A stretch of DNA of 64,000 bases from Cranoglanis bouderius. Its lineage: Eukaryota > Chordata > Actinopteri > Siluriformes > Cranoglanididae. Both the position numbers and the translations under genes were made by a program. The stretch covers positions 13,824,260 to 13,888,259 of the forward strand of contig CM042543.1 of NCBI GenBank assembly GCA_023630585.1, in the 5' to 3' direction. The notes beneath the pieces were generated by a model. It ran no database searches. It had not been told where the DNA came from and worked only from the letters and a program-made list of their open reading frames with translations. Shown piece after piece: positions 12,651 through 25,900 of the stretch. How positions within the stretch are numbered: the first letter of the stretch is position 1; the number at the start of each line of letters is the position of its first letter.

Positions 12651-14521
12651 ATGGGTATAATTGATCAGTTCACTGGTTTTCAGCGTAATTCACGCCCAAG
12701 TCTCTACCCTGGAGATATTCTTGAATTCCCTCGAAACAAGTATTTCTCCCAGTTTGGAGTTTACTATGGAGAAAGAGATGGTGTTCCCTATGTGGCACAT
12801 TTAACATGCAGGGGTAAGTTACGTGTATTATTTATACATACTGTATGTATAAATACTGTACTGTATAATTGGTTTATACAGCATTCTTAAAAAGAACCTT
12901 TCCATTTTAGACTCTGAGACAAAGTTCCTCCTCTTTGGTCGGGCTTTGAACGCCGCTGTAAAGCTGGACCCAGTTGATGTAGTTGGGAAGAATTACAAAG
13001 TAAATAATTACCTGGATGATAAGCACCCACCTCGAGACTTCTACTCCCACATCAAGGCAGAGATTGATGATGCCATGACTAAGACCTTCACCTATGACAT
13101 CCTGTTCCACAACAGTGAACACCAGGCAACACTATTACGCTACGGAGTCAAAAAGTCAGAGCAAGTGAGAAATTCATTTTTCACTAATCATACAATGAAT
13201 TAATCAGGCACATTTTTTTATACTGTTACAATTTTGACATGTTTGTGTCTATGTTAAAACCAAAAACAAGCATTACTATGCAGGGACTAAACAGGAACTA
13301 ATGAGTAGTATTATATTAACACCTAAATAACTACTAATAACTGCGGAAGAATGTTGGGCAATTACTAAGTAAGTGATAATAATGTAATGGTTTGGCAGTT
13401 TATCATGAACTAAGCAATAATGACCAAGTATTATATATCTACTGGAGAAATGATTAATTACTAATCACATCAGCTTCTCAAATGCTGTCTTACCTACTTT
13501 GGCCTACAAATGAGACTCTAGCTAAAACACAAGTGTTTTGTAAAATAGATCATTCTTTTCTGCAATCATCAATCTCACGCATACATGATGAGACAGCTCA
13601 GATCAATTATGAACATCAACTGGAAAGACAAAGTCATAAACAAAGAAATACTGCAGTGCGCTGGCCTACCGTCAATGGCCGACATCTTAATAGAAAAAGG
13701 CCTCAGATGGCTTGGTCATGTGCACAGGATGGAAAATGAGCGTCTACCTAGACAGCTGTTGTACTCTCAACTTTGTGAAGGGAAGCAGAACCATGGCAGA
13801 CCGAGGCTACGATACAAGGATGTAGCAAAGAGAAACATGAAGTGGAGAGAAATCGATATAGAGAGGTGGCAAAGGACCGCAGACAACAGAATGGCATGGA
13901 GAACAGCCATAAAGCCGAAGCCATAGAACAGTCATTGTCGAATCAACCGACTGCAAGAGAGAGAGATGTGCATGAGTGTATCTGTGTTCCTTCTCAATAA
14001 TCACCAACCACAAAGAGATGGCTCACATAAATACATCACTGTATATCATATGTGCCTTACTTCCATAATCACTGAGATATCTTTTTCAAATATTACCCAA
14101 TGAGTCCTCCAGGAGCTAAATAATACTAATAGACCAATATACTACTAATAATAGTAAGTTCTACAGGAGCTATATAATACTTAATTATATAATTATATAT
14201 AGTAATATAATTTTTACTTAGTTCATAATGAACTACCAGACCATTACTTTATTGTTGCTTAGTGAGTAATTACCCAGTATTCATGAGTTTGAACAGTATT
14301 GTTCCCATGTGTTTCACAAATCTCTACTAATTGCAGCTTATATGGTCAGATGTCTTACAGTAAATCTACAGCTTTATATCAGGACATATTGCTAGACTAT
14401 AATTAGGAATAAAGGAGGCGTTTCTTGTCTAATTGTGGTGTCATGTGGTTTCCAGATTGACAAAGTCTACGCAAAGATAGTTCAAACCTGGCGTGAACCA
14501 TTTGAGAAGAAGAAATTTTGA
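12651..14521 (+). CDS. PLAAT/LRAT-family (HRASLS-like) protein lacking catalytic residues
   Basis: Exons 12651-12813, 12911-13164 and 14456-14521 join to 160 aa. The fold markers of the LRAT/PLAAT family are present: YPGDILEFPR near residues 19-28, VYYG then AHLT at residues 49-52, YKVNNYLDDK at 83-92 and LLRYGV near 130. In PLAAT enzymes these surround a His-His-Cys triad used for phospholipase A/acyltransferase chemistry. Here the first His position is Gln34, the second His is kept (His50), and the Cys of the NCEHF motif is Ser123 (sequence NSEHQ). The C-terminal transmembrane helix usual for PLAAT proteins is also missing; the protein ends in a short basic tail. Splice sites are canonical and the frame is open, so I infer an expressed pseudoenzyme or structural relative rather than a decayed gene. 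Exact paralogue is not assigned. Confidence 0.75.
13585..13926 (+). mobile_element. Non-LTR retrotransposon fragment (C-terminal ORF part)
   Basis: Lies inside intron 2 of the PLAAT-like gene. The open frame contains GLRWLGHVHRMENERLPRQL followed by GRPRLRYKDV. This is the conserved C-terminal region that follows the reverse transcriptase in several LINE clades. There is no RT core here, so it is a truncated copy. Confidence 0.75.
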
Positions 14522-17004
14522 TTCAAGATCTCCAAATCTCCACTTGGGGGCAGAAAAGAGACAGTCAAGATTGTGCAACTGAAGCATAACATAAAATCAA
14601 AGTCCAAGAGTTAAATTGTGATTCATTCTGTGTTTAGCTTTCATAAAATGTCTGAAAAGGACGATTGGTAGTATGAATAACAGTACTTCAGATTTCATAT
14701 TTCTGTTTTTTACTTGGAATAGTATTTCTGACCTAAGCCACCAGGTTACAGAACTACTATTTCACTATATTGTTTTCCACCTTTCCCCTCAGTGCTGAAG
14801 TGAAACATTTCCCTTCCTCTAAACTCTCATCACAGGAAACTATCATACACTGAGTTATTGGTCTGACATGGAAAACCCTTTTAAAGAAATATTTCAGATA
14901 TATTTCATCAATAACAAGACAGAATTATTTCCAGCCGTTCTCTTTTGACATGCGAGTTATATCAGACTTTACGAAATTTGTACCCTTAGTACTGGAAACC
15001 TCCACTCTTTCCATAATCTGAAGAGCCCTATTTTCTTTTTACGACTTTAAATGTCTTTATATCTTTACATAACGTTCTTTACAGAATTATTTACATAAGC
15101 TACATGTATATTAGAATATAGTTTGCCAGTATAATATTTTTTTGGAATGTAATATTTCTAAAGATTTTTGTTTTGTTTTCTGCAATTCATATTGGGCAGA
15201 CATTGTAAATATTTTAATATGAGCAAAAGTTGGAACTGCAATGTTATAATAATGCAACATTTGAAATATTTGCCTTATCAGCAGTAAGAGAGATTTGCAG
15301 AAAGAGTAAGCGAATCTGCAGTAAGAGAGATTTGCTAAATGTATTATGTCCTGATTAAACTGTTGTTCAACACAAGTGTAAAATTTGCTGGCACATAACT
15401 GAATAACTGTTTTGTTGTAATGTGCATGTGTGGAAAAATAATGAAAACCCCATACAAGGAGAAGAAGAGAAGAAATATCCACTTCAGTTTGCTACTGATT
15501 TTAACATTACCATTAAAGTTCACACATTAATTTCTTACACTTTGTTCATTTAAATTCCAAAGTGATGCAAGCCATTTAAGAAACCGTTAAAGAAGTCTAA
15601 GGCTAAGGTCAAAGCATTATTCAAAAATATACAAAATAGTCCACAACTAATAAATGTGTAGTTAATCTGTCAGCATGTGACTCGTTCTACAATACTACAA
15701 TACTATAACACTTTAGTATTTTCAAGATGACCAAGAAGGTGTTTTGAAGAAAAAGCTATCCCAAAACCTTATTGCTGTTATCAGTATATTGATTACTGTG
15801 TCCCTCATTTTAACCAGTTTGTGTTTTTCACATCCAGTTTTAGGTAAAGGACTTCTAGAGGAGGTTGGAATCAAGAGCTGTGTAATTTAGACCATGAATT
15901 CCAAACAGCAGGAAACAGACAATAGATTTAAAGCAGTGACATTCAGAGACTGAGTGATTATTGATCTCTCTGGTTTGTGATGTGGCCTCGCTTAGAGCTG
16001 CATAAGTCAAAGGAGGTTTTAAGGTGATGTATGGCCTGATTATTTCATGTCATTAACATTTCATGTCTGCCTTTGTATTGCTTTCATTCTACTTCCTGGT
16101 TTCTCCAGTTCCAGCCTGAGCTCCATCTTGGATCTTCTCCACATCCACTGACTGTTGTTTGCACCTGTGTCTGATTTGTTAACAACTTTCCTTTATTTGT
16201 GTTCTTGTTATGGCTCGTTAACTCCATATTTCATCCCAGTTCTATATTTTGCTTTTGAAGTACTTTTTTCAGCCTCTGATCCAACTCTTGTTATGGCCTC
16301 TGTTGATGCCTTAGTAATGGTTTCTGTTGACAGTTTTTCTCTGTAGCTGTCTCAGCCTGACACCACAAACCAGAATGATCAATAATCTTTAATTCCTACT
16401 CTAACTAGTAGCGCTACCTTTCCCTGCCTCAGGATCAGGTCTTCCCAAATTATCCTGTGGTGTGGTGTGTTTAAAATGCACTCTTAACCCCACTGGTTTA
16501 TTCTCCCATCCCAATGTCAAGCCCTGATCCTTCCACTTTTTCAGCCTCAGATCCTGTCCTGTGTCTTCTGACAAGGTCAATCACAGGGCCTGTTCCATTT
16601 CTGGTACCTCATCTCAGCCTCTCTTCCATCCCTAGTCTTAGTCACAGTATCTAGAACAGATTTTCTCAGCAGCAAGTATTTACAAGTGTTAAGCAAGACA
16701 TACGCACCCTATAAAGACAAATGCTGCATCCCAATTCGCGTACTAGCCATCCTAAATAGTATCTGAGATTAGAATGAATGTGCCCCAAATCGTTGTATAA
16801 TGAAATGAGTATCCCAAAGGTACCTGGATGGTCTACTATTTCCGGTAGATTTTCGAAGTGTGGATCTGTGGACACTTTTTCGTCTAATATTGCCTACAAC
16901 TCCTTGTGCGAGGGAGGAGGAATTTTGTGACGGCTTGCTTCACCGAATTCAAGGATGCATTTTAGAGAGGTGTAAATGAAACGTGGAAAAATAAATCAAG
17001 TGAA

Positions 17005-17245
17005 TGTGACGGCCAACCCATACTTGGAATTTGTCCTCTGCATTTAACCCATCCAAGTTAGTGCACACACATTAGGAGTTGTGAACACACCCGGAGCAGT
17101 GGGCAGCCATTTTTGTTGTGACACCTGGGGAGCAGTTGAGGGTTAAGGGCCTTACTCAAGTGCCCAACAGTGGCAGCTTGGCGGTGCTGGGATTTGAACT
17201 CACAACCTTCCGATCAGTAGCCCAACTGCTTAACCACTGAGCTTA
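17005..17245 (-). mobile_element. tRNA-derived SINE (minus strand)
   Basis: Read on the minus strand it starts GCTCAGTGGTTAAGC (A-box-like) and has GAGTTCAAATCCC (B-box-like) about 35 bases on, the layout of a tRNA promoter. A body follows with CCCTTAACCCTCAACTGCTC, typical of fish SINEs. The left end merges into AT-rich DNA. Confidence 0.75.
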
Positions 17246-18084
17246 AATTATATAAGGAACAATAAACGAAGAAAAACTGCAACAAGGAGTGTGTTTACAG
17301 TGAAAGTGTGCGTAACTAGGCAACAACATTCTCTTCTGTTACATGACGTGTTAGTATGTCCCAGCACTTGCGTTCTCCAAGTTCTCCTCCTGTTGAAAGC
17401 GCTGTCCTAGGTTCCTCACCTGGATGTGAAATGCCCACAGGCTCCTGTGCACTTAAATGCTTTGAGGCATTCTGCAGAATATGGAGCAGGGTTGTGTATG
17501 AGCTAAACATATACACCAGGAAAACACAAATTCGGTAAGTTTTCTGCCACACATCACAGCCTTTTATCGACTTTGTTGATATACCGTTTATTCTCCTTTG
17601 AAGTAAGGAGAGTAATTTTAGCTGTATTGTGCCACAAAGCCAGAAATCTGGTCCCAAATATGGGGACCACAACAGCAAAATCAGGTGACTGAGTTTACAA
17701 AGCTCTGCATGATCTTGCTACATAATACCCATGCTACATAATACATAATAATCCGTGGTGGGAATGGCTGCTGACATCTCAAGGTGTCCTCATTCCTGTA
17801 CTACCTCCTTTTTCTTTTTTTTTTTTTTTTTAGTTATGCTGTCACTGGAGACCCTACTTGTTCTGTGATTATCATACACCATGTTGTGCATGCTTCCATC
17901 ATACATAACAATCTGTTAAACCTGTCTTTTGAACATACAGTTCAACTTCCTGCTGCAATTAATTCTCACCTGGATGCTCCAGAGGCCTGTACTTCCCAAG
18001 GCTGCTATCATAATTATAAGGTGTTGTATGTGACCTAAACCTGTTGAATGCTATGGTCATGTTGACAATCTTTCTCACAATATT

Positions 18085-18225
18085 CCCAGATCATTCATCT
18101 TCAGTAACAGATAATCCTTATCAGGGCCATTGTTGATCCAGAGCCTATCCCAGCAACACTGGCCATGAGACTATGGACTACACCTTGTCCATCACAGATT
18201 CCCAGACTAGCCATCCTACATACAG
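18085..18225 (-). repeat. SINE/LINE tail fragment
   Basis: A minus-strand copy of the 3' region shared with the elements at 20741, 44104 and 54700: a stretch like ATCCAGAGCCTATCCCAG next to an ATTCATC end. Diverged and truncated. Confidence 0.55.
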
Positions 18226-20542
18226 TATATATTTTAAAGTACTATTAGAAGTTAGAAGGTGAACTTAATGTGGACTATTCGTCTGCATGACCCAAGTACT
18301 GTTAAGTAAGCTAAATAGCAAAATCATTTTTATTTGGCAAGGATTCTGAGTCTGGCCTCTCTTGAGGCTTCCTCCTTATGCTAGAAATGTAACTGAATCT
18401 GTCGTTAGTCTTGCCAGGTCTCGTGTCCATATACATATGTCCCTTTGTTTCAAATGCATTATTGCATGTTGTTTGTACTAAGTTTCTTAAAGTTTCCTTG
18501 TCTGATTCCTTGTTCCTTATTATTCTTGTTGTGTTGTTACTCGTTTTGACCTCTGACCTTCAATATGGATTTGCCCAATCTAACCCTGCCTTGAACCCCT
18601 GCAGCAGATATTGATATTGATCTTCGGAAAGTCCCTAATAAAAGAATACACACTTACATTCAACTACCTCTGGCTCCCACTGCTTCACAGTTTTCTGAAG
18701 AAGTGGATACACACACAATAAATAGCAACATTTTAGAAATAAAAACTACAGTTGAATTCCTTACTGAATTTTGATTGCCTGTTACTGGCATATACAGTAT
18801 AGAAACATCTGTTAAAATCAAACATAACTCATAAGCAAACCACTATACTTTGACATGCTACTTAATCTGCATTTGTTAGCAGTACAATAGTTAGCATAAA
18901 ATTCCCTAACAGTGCTCTGTTTTACTGACGTTTCTGGCTTGAGGTGGATCAGCAGCTTATTCCATTTCAAAAGTTGCTCCAACTAAATAGGCACTTTATC
19001 ATCATTTGCATAATTTGCTTAACTATGCTAAATCTCATTGCCATGTTGCAATTTAGGAAAGTTAATTGGTTTAGACACAGTCACTGTGCCAGTATATTTA
19101 TAAGCTATCTTCTCTAATGAGTCTTCAGTAATGCAGCTGTCCTACTGTATTAAGTGTGACACTTCACAAAGCAGTAATTTTAGACCTATACAAAGGCAAG
19201 TCTTCTCATCAACCCGCTTTATATTTTTATGCCCTGACCTGATAATCACTGATGGCATCAGAGGAAACAGTAAAACCCTCATCTATCTTGTTTGTGTAAA
19301 AGCTAGGCCTAAATTGCAGATTTGCATACCTTTTTGAAAGTACATCTTATTTAACATACACAGGAAATTATTTCCAACAAAGAGAGAGGGGAAAAATCTC
19401 AACAATAGAAGGATTTAGGCAAATGGCCAGCTGATCCTTTTAATTCTGTATGTAATTCAGTGGGGTTCTTTATTTATTTGCTTATATATGGAATCAGGAT
19501 AGTACGTTCATACATTGAGACTTGTTTGAGAATTGTTTGCAGAGTCAACAGCATATTAAACTGCACAATGAATTCATTAAAGGAGCACTCAGTTCTAAGA
19601 ACGCAGACATTGGCTTAACAGATTGTCTAATAAGATTTTTATTACATAAACACCGATTGAAAGATGTGTGAAAATGAAATTCAAATAGTAAACCATTCTA
19701 GATATGCACTTGCACTTCTTCATGTTTAAATAATAATGTTTTTTCACTGTCATTGCAAAAAAGTCATTATATTCCATCATACACTGTATACAGCTCAAAG
19801 GCATAAAGCAATTGGTAGTCATTGGAGGAGATGTGAAATATAGAGTAGACGCTACCAGAGATATCCAATAATGCAAAACAAATAAACGATTATTGTCTTG
19901 CCAGAGAACCTAATTTAGTCCTTGGTGAAAAATCAGTTCGATGTTCAGTGTTTGGTAGGATTGTTGGAATGTCTGCTCTCTGATCCTGACACTGACAATG
20001 CTAACTTCATTTATTTATTTGTTTGTTTGTTTTAAAAATAGCAATAACCATTGAATTTCAAGTTCAATTATAGCACTGGATTTAATTAGGTGTATGCTTA
20101 GCATGACCTCCCAGCGGTGGCATTGGGGAACAAATTACACATATAAGTCTCAACTAATGGTTTATAGACATACATATTATTTTGTCAATAACATTTTGCT
20201 GTTTGATTTCTATAATCGTCTATCATTATCAAGTTACACTGTCCCGAGAAGCTGATTTACACAAGTGGTTGTACTCAACTTATATCCTACTTCCAAAAAG
20301 GGGCAATGGTTTCTCTCAAAGCACATTTACACATAAACCATAAAGAGGGAACATATCAAGAGAATACTGATGATATTGCTTTTTATCCTTGGCTGAGTGA
20401 GTAACAAAGTATCATGCACCTCCCTTACCAAGCTTTGTCTTGGTACATGATATGGTAAGCATAGATAAATTACTTTTGGTTTAAAAAGATTTTTATGTAA
20501 ACAAAAACTATGTTTATGTTGTTGTGAAAACACAGGAGGCAT

Positions 20543-20910
20543 TTATTCATTCATTCATCTTAAGTAACCACTTTATCCTGGTCAGGGTGTCTGGATCCAC
20601 CACAGGAGGTATGCTAATCAAAATTCTCAAGCTTGCTATAACAGACAGCACATAATTGTATGTGCTACATTACACAATGAAACAATCAATTTATTAACTT
20701 GTGTTCGTAATATTCAGTTATAGAGCATAAATTAATTGATTCATTCATTCATCTTCAGTACTGCATTATCCTGGTCAGGGCTGCGCTGGACATGGACTAT
20801 ATACTGAGAACACTGGAATTCACCCTGAATGGGACAACAACTGCATTGCAGGGCAGCATGCACGCACACATTTGCACACTCATTCACACCTGGGGACAAT
20901 TTAGATAGCC
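20543..20910 (-). repeat. Two SINE tail fragments, minus strand
   Basis: Two copies starting at 20543 and 20733 each begin with an ATTCATTCATTC run and continue TTATCCTGGTCAGGG. This is the reverse complement of the L2-type tail and ATGAATGA repeat seen at 55000-55050. The second is longer and includes the ATTCACACCTGGGG block. Confidence 0.7.
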
Positions 20911-21006
20911 TATATAATATTCAATGATATGGAATTTATATATCCAGCTGGATGTGAAATTGTAACATTGTAAATTGTGTCCTTATTAAAATGATTACGA
21001 CATGTA

Positions 21007-22120
21007 CAGTCCCCTCTGAAAGTGTTGAAATGGCAAGGGCAATTCTTTTGTTTTTGCTATGCACTGAAGACATTTGGGTTTGAGAACAAAAGATGAATAT
21101 GAGACGATAGAGCAGAATTTCAGCTTTCAATTCCTATTTACTAGATGTGTTAGATAGATGTGTACATCTAGATGTGTTAAATAATTTTGAACATGGCACC
21201 TATGGTGACAGACCACCCAATTTTTTGGTGAACAAAAGAATAGGAACAGATAGTCTTAAAGTACAGTAAATTAAAGTAAATATGGACACTGACATCACCA
21301 AACTGTTGAATTCTTCTTTTGTGTTGCTTATCCAGGCTTGTACTACAACTTCTTTCAACTGTTGTTTGTTTCAGGGGGTTTCTCCCTTCAGACTCCTCTT
21401 CAGGAGATGAAATGCACACTCAATTGGGTTAAGGTCTGGTGATTGACTTGCCCAGTCTAAAACCGTCCCTTGTTGTGTTGGCAGCGTGTTTTGGATCATT
21501 GTCTTGCTGCATAATGAGGTTCCTCCCAATTAAATTGGATGCATTTCTCTATAAATAGCTTTTTCTTCACAGCTCTCACAATGTTTGTCATTAACTGCTG
21601 TTGTTTTCCTTGGCTGTTCCATGTGTGGTTATTAGTACACCAGTGGTTTCTTTCTGTTTCAGGACATTCCAAATTGTTGCACTGACTATGCCCAATGCTT
21701 GTGCAATGGCTCTGATCAATTTTCCCTCTTTTCTCAGCTTCGGAATGGCTTGTTTTTCTCCCATAGACAGCTCTCTGGTTCTCATGTTAGTTTATCCTTA
21801 TTAACAACAACTAGAGTCTTCACAGGCGAAACCCAAGGCTTAAACCAAGACTAGACATTCAGCGCTATTAAATGTTTAAACAATCAATCTAACAGGGCAT
21901 ACCTGGGCAACAAGAAACACCTGTCAGTCACATGTTCCAATATTTTTGATCCCTAAAAAAATGGGTGGGTTTAAACAAAAGGTGAGTTAACACATCTAGA
22001 CGTAAATATCAGGAAATGAGAGCTGAAATTCTGATCTATTGTCTCATATTCATCTTTTGATCTCAAACTAAAAACCAAAAAAATTTGCATTTGATGTTCC
22101 AATACATTTGGAGGGGACTG
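21007..22120 (-). mobile_element. Tc1-like transposon, internally deleted
   Basis: Ends are CAGTCCCCTC at 21007 and GAGGGGACTG at 22120, each flanked by TA (21005-21006 and 22121-22122), the Tc1 target duplication. Inverted repeats extend inward for well over 100 bases. Minus-strand coding remnants include an N-terminal helix-turn-helix part (21591-21785, starting MRTRELSMGEKQAI) and traces of the C-terminal part near 21300-21450. The middle of the transposase is gone, at 1114 bp in total. Confidence 0.85.
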
Positions 22121-22753
22121 TATAGATTGGGAACTGCAAAATTGGGGAATAAATGAGGATAAATTCATGTACAATGACAATAAGTTTATTATTATACAAA
22201 ATTAGTGAGGCAAGTACCAGTATTTTAATTCTTAAACCACATAACTGCATTTTCTGTCCATTGGTAGTTAAAGAGCAGATGAACATTATTCCATGAGTCA
22301 GTAACATTACTGAAAGTACCCATGATTGTGCTAAAATCAAGTTATTCTTCTTAAGCCATTTCCTTTAATGTGTTAAACTGTGTCTATTTTTCAAGAGAGA
22401 CTACTGCTTCCTTTGGCCCGTTTCTAATTTTCCTCACTTGATTAAAAGGGGCAGGCTCAGGTCACACTAATCAACATCCCTTAACAAAGAGACCTGAAGT
22501 GTGTTACTGGGGCTGGTTTCCATGACTGTCTAATCAAAGCTACGCCTAAGGAAATGACAGCTGGTGTCTCATTTCGAATCCTGATAACAGTGGAAGCTTT
22601 GAATTGGGTTGATTACTGGCTATGATGTAAAGATGGAACAGGACTAATACTTTTGAGTTTATCAGGAATGTGATATGTGCTTCTCCCCAAAAGGGGTTCG
22701 GTGTACACAGTGGTGAAGATGCTGTTTATTACAAATACACAGTCGTTTACTGT

Positions 22754-22759
22754 TTTATT
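22754..22759 (-). terminator. Candidate polyadenylation signal of EPHX2
   Basis: AATAAA on the minus strand, about 176 bases beyond the EPHX2 stop codon. It is the nearest good hexamer. Confidence 0.5.
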
Positions 22760-22934
22760 ATGTATAAAGATTTTAATAAAGAATGTTTGCTAACGCACTA
22801 ATGCAGATTTTAGTAATATAATATGACAACAAATATGCAAGGCATAGTATAGTAAAAAGGATTTTTAAAAATTCCCAGTTGTAGGTTTCCAGCCTCTAAG
22901 CTTGCAGTCTTGAGCAATGGTTTTATAATAATCT

Positions 22935-25900
22935 TTACAGCTTTGGAAAGAAAGGAATGGAGTTTCCCTGGTGTATCTCTTTCAGCCAGGAGATCAGAAT
23001 TTTATTGGTCTCAGCTGGTCTGATGACAAAAACAACAACAGCAATAATTATAACAACAACAACAACAACAACAATAATAATAAGTAACCCACTACTACTA
23101 GAACAAACCACCCTGTATTGACAAAAATGTAGCAAATTTGGTAGGACACCTCAAAATCACGTAACGTGCGCTCATATCAAATTTGGTGTCAGTAGACATG
23201 CTCTCACATCCTGACTAGTCTCTGTTTATTTAATTACACATTACAATACCCTGTAAGACTAATTGTTTGGCATATTGTGCTAATGAACTCAGAGGTGGTG
23301 GAGCTTAATGGTTCTTAGGGGTTGTTTTTATTGTTGGTTTGAGCCAAACAATCTGTCGAAGTGCCACCCTGATTTTTTAATTACATTCAGCTGCCTAAAT
23401 TACTAATTGTTATTTTTATTTTTTTTTATTATTATTTTTTTTACAATAATACAAATTCCAAAAATAAAGCTACTTTTAAAACTTTTAAAATTTTTAGTTG
23501 ATTTTTAGTTGTACCTGATCTCTTCTAAACTCATGATGTAGCTCTTTACGCATTAAGATTCTATGAACAGTGCAGTGACCTTTGACACAGTCATTGCACT
23601 GAATACTGCTGTCATACATCCAACTTTTCCTGAAACCTTCTTGCTAAATCAGTGCACAGCATGTGCTAAATCTGACACCCTCAGCATACAAAAAGAGCTG
23701 GTCTTTAAGAACTGATTAAACCCTCTCAAGTCTAGAGTAAGCTCCATGCTGTATAGGATTGCTATTCTATGTTTTATTGATTTGTCATAAAGTGGAATGC
23801 TCTTGCACTTCATTGTTCTGGCAGAGTTGTTATCCTATCGATTTGCTCAGGTTTTCTTACATTAGGTTGGAATTTGTAAATTAATATATTGAGTTGATTT
23901 TTCATGTATTTGGTGTTTTTAACATAGTTATTATTCCTCATGCTTATCTTTTGTGTCCAAAAGTTCTACACAGAACAAATTCCAATCTAGTTTTAGCAAA
24001 AACTCTACAATTTACTGAAGCAAATTGACTCCTGAGTCTCTGAGAATTGTACGAAAACTGCTATCACTTCTTCTGAAAAAGGAAATAAGTTTCAAACAAC
24101 CAATTGTTTTGAATTGTGGCATCTACTTTCACACCTCTGTCCTGTCTGATTTTGCATCAGAATAAATGTGCTATTATCTGAGATCAACAAGCTTGCACGG
24201 CCCAAGCCATACCCTTCTTCAGCTGGTTCAATTGCTTGGTCATTATCAGCCTGGAAGAATCTCCATGATGTGGCTGTGGACACAGCATCCTTGCACTCAT
24301 CTGATAAGAATTGTGGAGGATGACTGGCCATTGGAATATAATGGAGGCTCTGTTGAAGGACCTGAGACTCTGACATGTACTGTCTCAGCTTATGAATCAT
24401 TGATTTTAGCCAAGTCGTGTCATTACTTGTCACTGGACGTAGGCACTTCCGGCTAGTGAGCTGCTTAAGCTTCAAGGCTTGGGTCAGATTCATCTCTGAG
24501 TTAGGTTCTAAATTTGTCAGTCACTGCAGAGGATGTCCTAATCAGACACCGTGTTCTGAGAAATACTGTAAAGACAAAGGCTCAGTAGAGCGCTGTTTTG
24601 AGAAATTACTTTCTTCATATATTGAACGTTTTTAACCTTGGTAACTGTCGCCTATGTCACTGTCTCTGCTATTATTTATGAGCCTATCTAACTACAGGGA
24701 CAGCAGAAGGAATTTTAATTACACTTAGGTCTTAAGTGAGTTCACAGAAACCCCAAGGGAAGAGCCCTAACATGGATTCTATGCTTATCATAATCATACA
24801 CGTTCCTTTAAAAATAAAAGAAATTGAAAAAAATCATTCCAGATATAAACCCATTTTAGACAAATTAATGAATATTCATATTATTCCACTTTCATATAAT
24901 TTTAGTTAAAATAAGCAGACCTAAAATAACATTAATTAATGGTAAAACATAGAAAAACAGCAGAATACATAACAGCAATGAGGAACAATTTACCTCTCCA
25001 TCTGGGTCCAGTGTCCACAGTTCTCAAGATAAGCCCTTGATAAATTGGGAATCTTCAAAATTAACACAAAAAAACCCCCAAAAATTTAAGACACTGAATT
25101 ACCTCTGAATAATGACAGTGCACTGTGTTCAATTATGTTCATTGTGTTGTGTATAAAAAAAAAATGGAAAAAAAAATAAACTTGGATGGCAGGCTTACTA
25201 TTTTCTCCATGCCAGTGGAAAAATTGGGCAGAAGCACCTTGTCCTTCCCTGCAGTCACCATCAAAGCTGGCATCAGGATCTATATAATGGAAAACAATTT
25301 TGTGAAGTACTGTATACTAAACATCATCACTAAGCAAAAATAATAACAATTATTTTTAATTCCAGAAAAATCATCAGAATGGTCATTGCACAGCAAAACT
25401 CAAGTGAGGTCAGCCTCTACATGAAGAGATATGTTTATCAGAAAGGTAGCCTGTGCAGCAGAGCACTTCATCCCAGGCCTCTCAGGAGCAGATGATAGGG
25501 AATAGACAGCGCAGGCCATCTGCTGTGTCCAGTGTGTATGGTGGTGCTTGATGCCATATGTGTTTGCAGAGGAGCAGAAAAGTGGGATGTTTTCGACAGT
25601 GTGGTGTTAGAGCCATAATTTCCTGGCACAAAGCTGGAACACAGCTACAGAAACTGGCACACACTTGCCTTGCCCTGTGGCCTTGAACACATCCAGCGCC
25701 AGTTCCTCTCTACGTTCCGATAGAAATTCAGAGGCCCCCTTGGACACAAACATTCTCTCAGTACAAACATTGAAACCTGAATGATGAATTGTGTGTATGC
25801 ATAATTAGTGAAACTGGAAATTACAAAAAGAACTTAAGTTTATTAAGTTTACAGAAGTAACAACTACAAGGGAAAGTTTCTTTTTTTTTTGATGCAATTG

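Larger units (their letters stand above)
14522..22753. other. Intergenic region between the PLAAT-like gene and EPHX2
   Basis: No host gene is supported. Contents are a tRNA-headed SINE (about 17005-17245), SINE tail fragments (18085-18225, 20543-20910) and the Tc1 remnant at 21007-22120. T/C-rich stretches at about 16140-16340 and 18400-18690 resemble 3' ends or LTR-like parts of fish retroelements (weak). A segment at about 16728-16960 resembles a miniature DNA element (weak). Open frames here, such as 15111-15482 (-), show no recognisable domain. Confidence 0.45.

Noticed and set aside
15111..15482. 123-codon minus-strand ORF in the intergenic region
   Set aside because: AT-rich, no domain, no conserved-looking motif; chance length in AT-rich DNA is plausible.
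23030..23082. AAC/AAT tandem tract next to the last EPHX2 exon, considered as a CRISPR-like or regulatory array
   Set aside because: Simple trinucleotide microsatellite without spacers.
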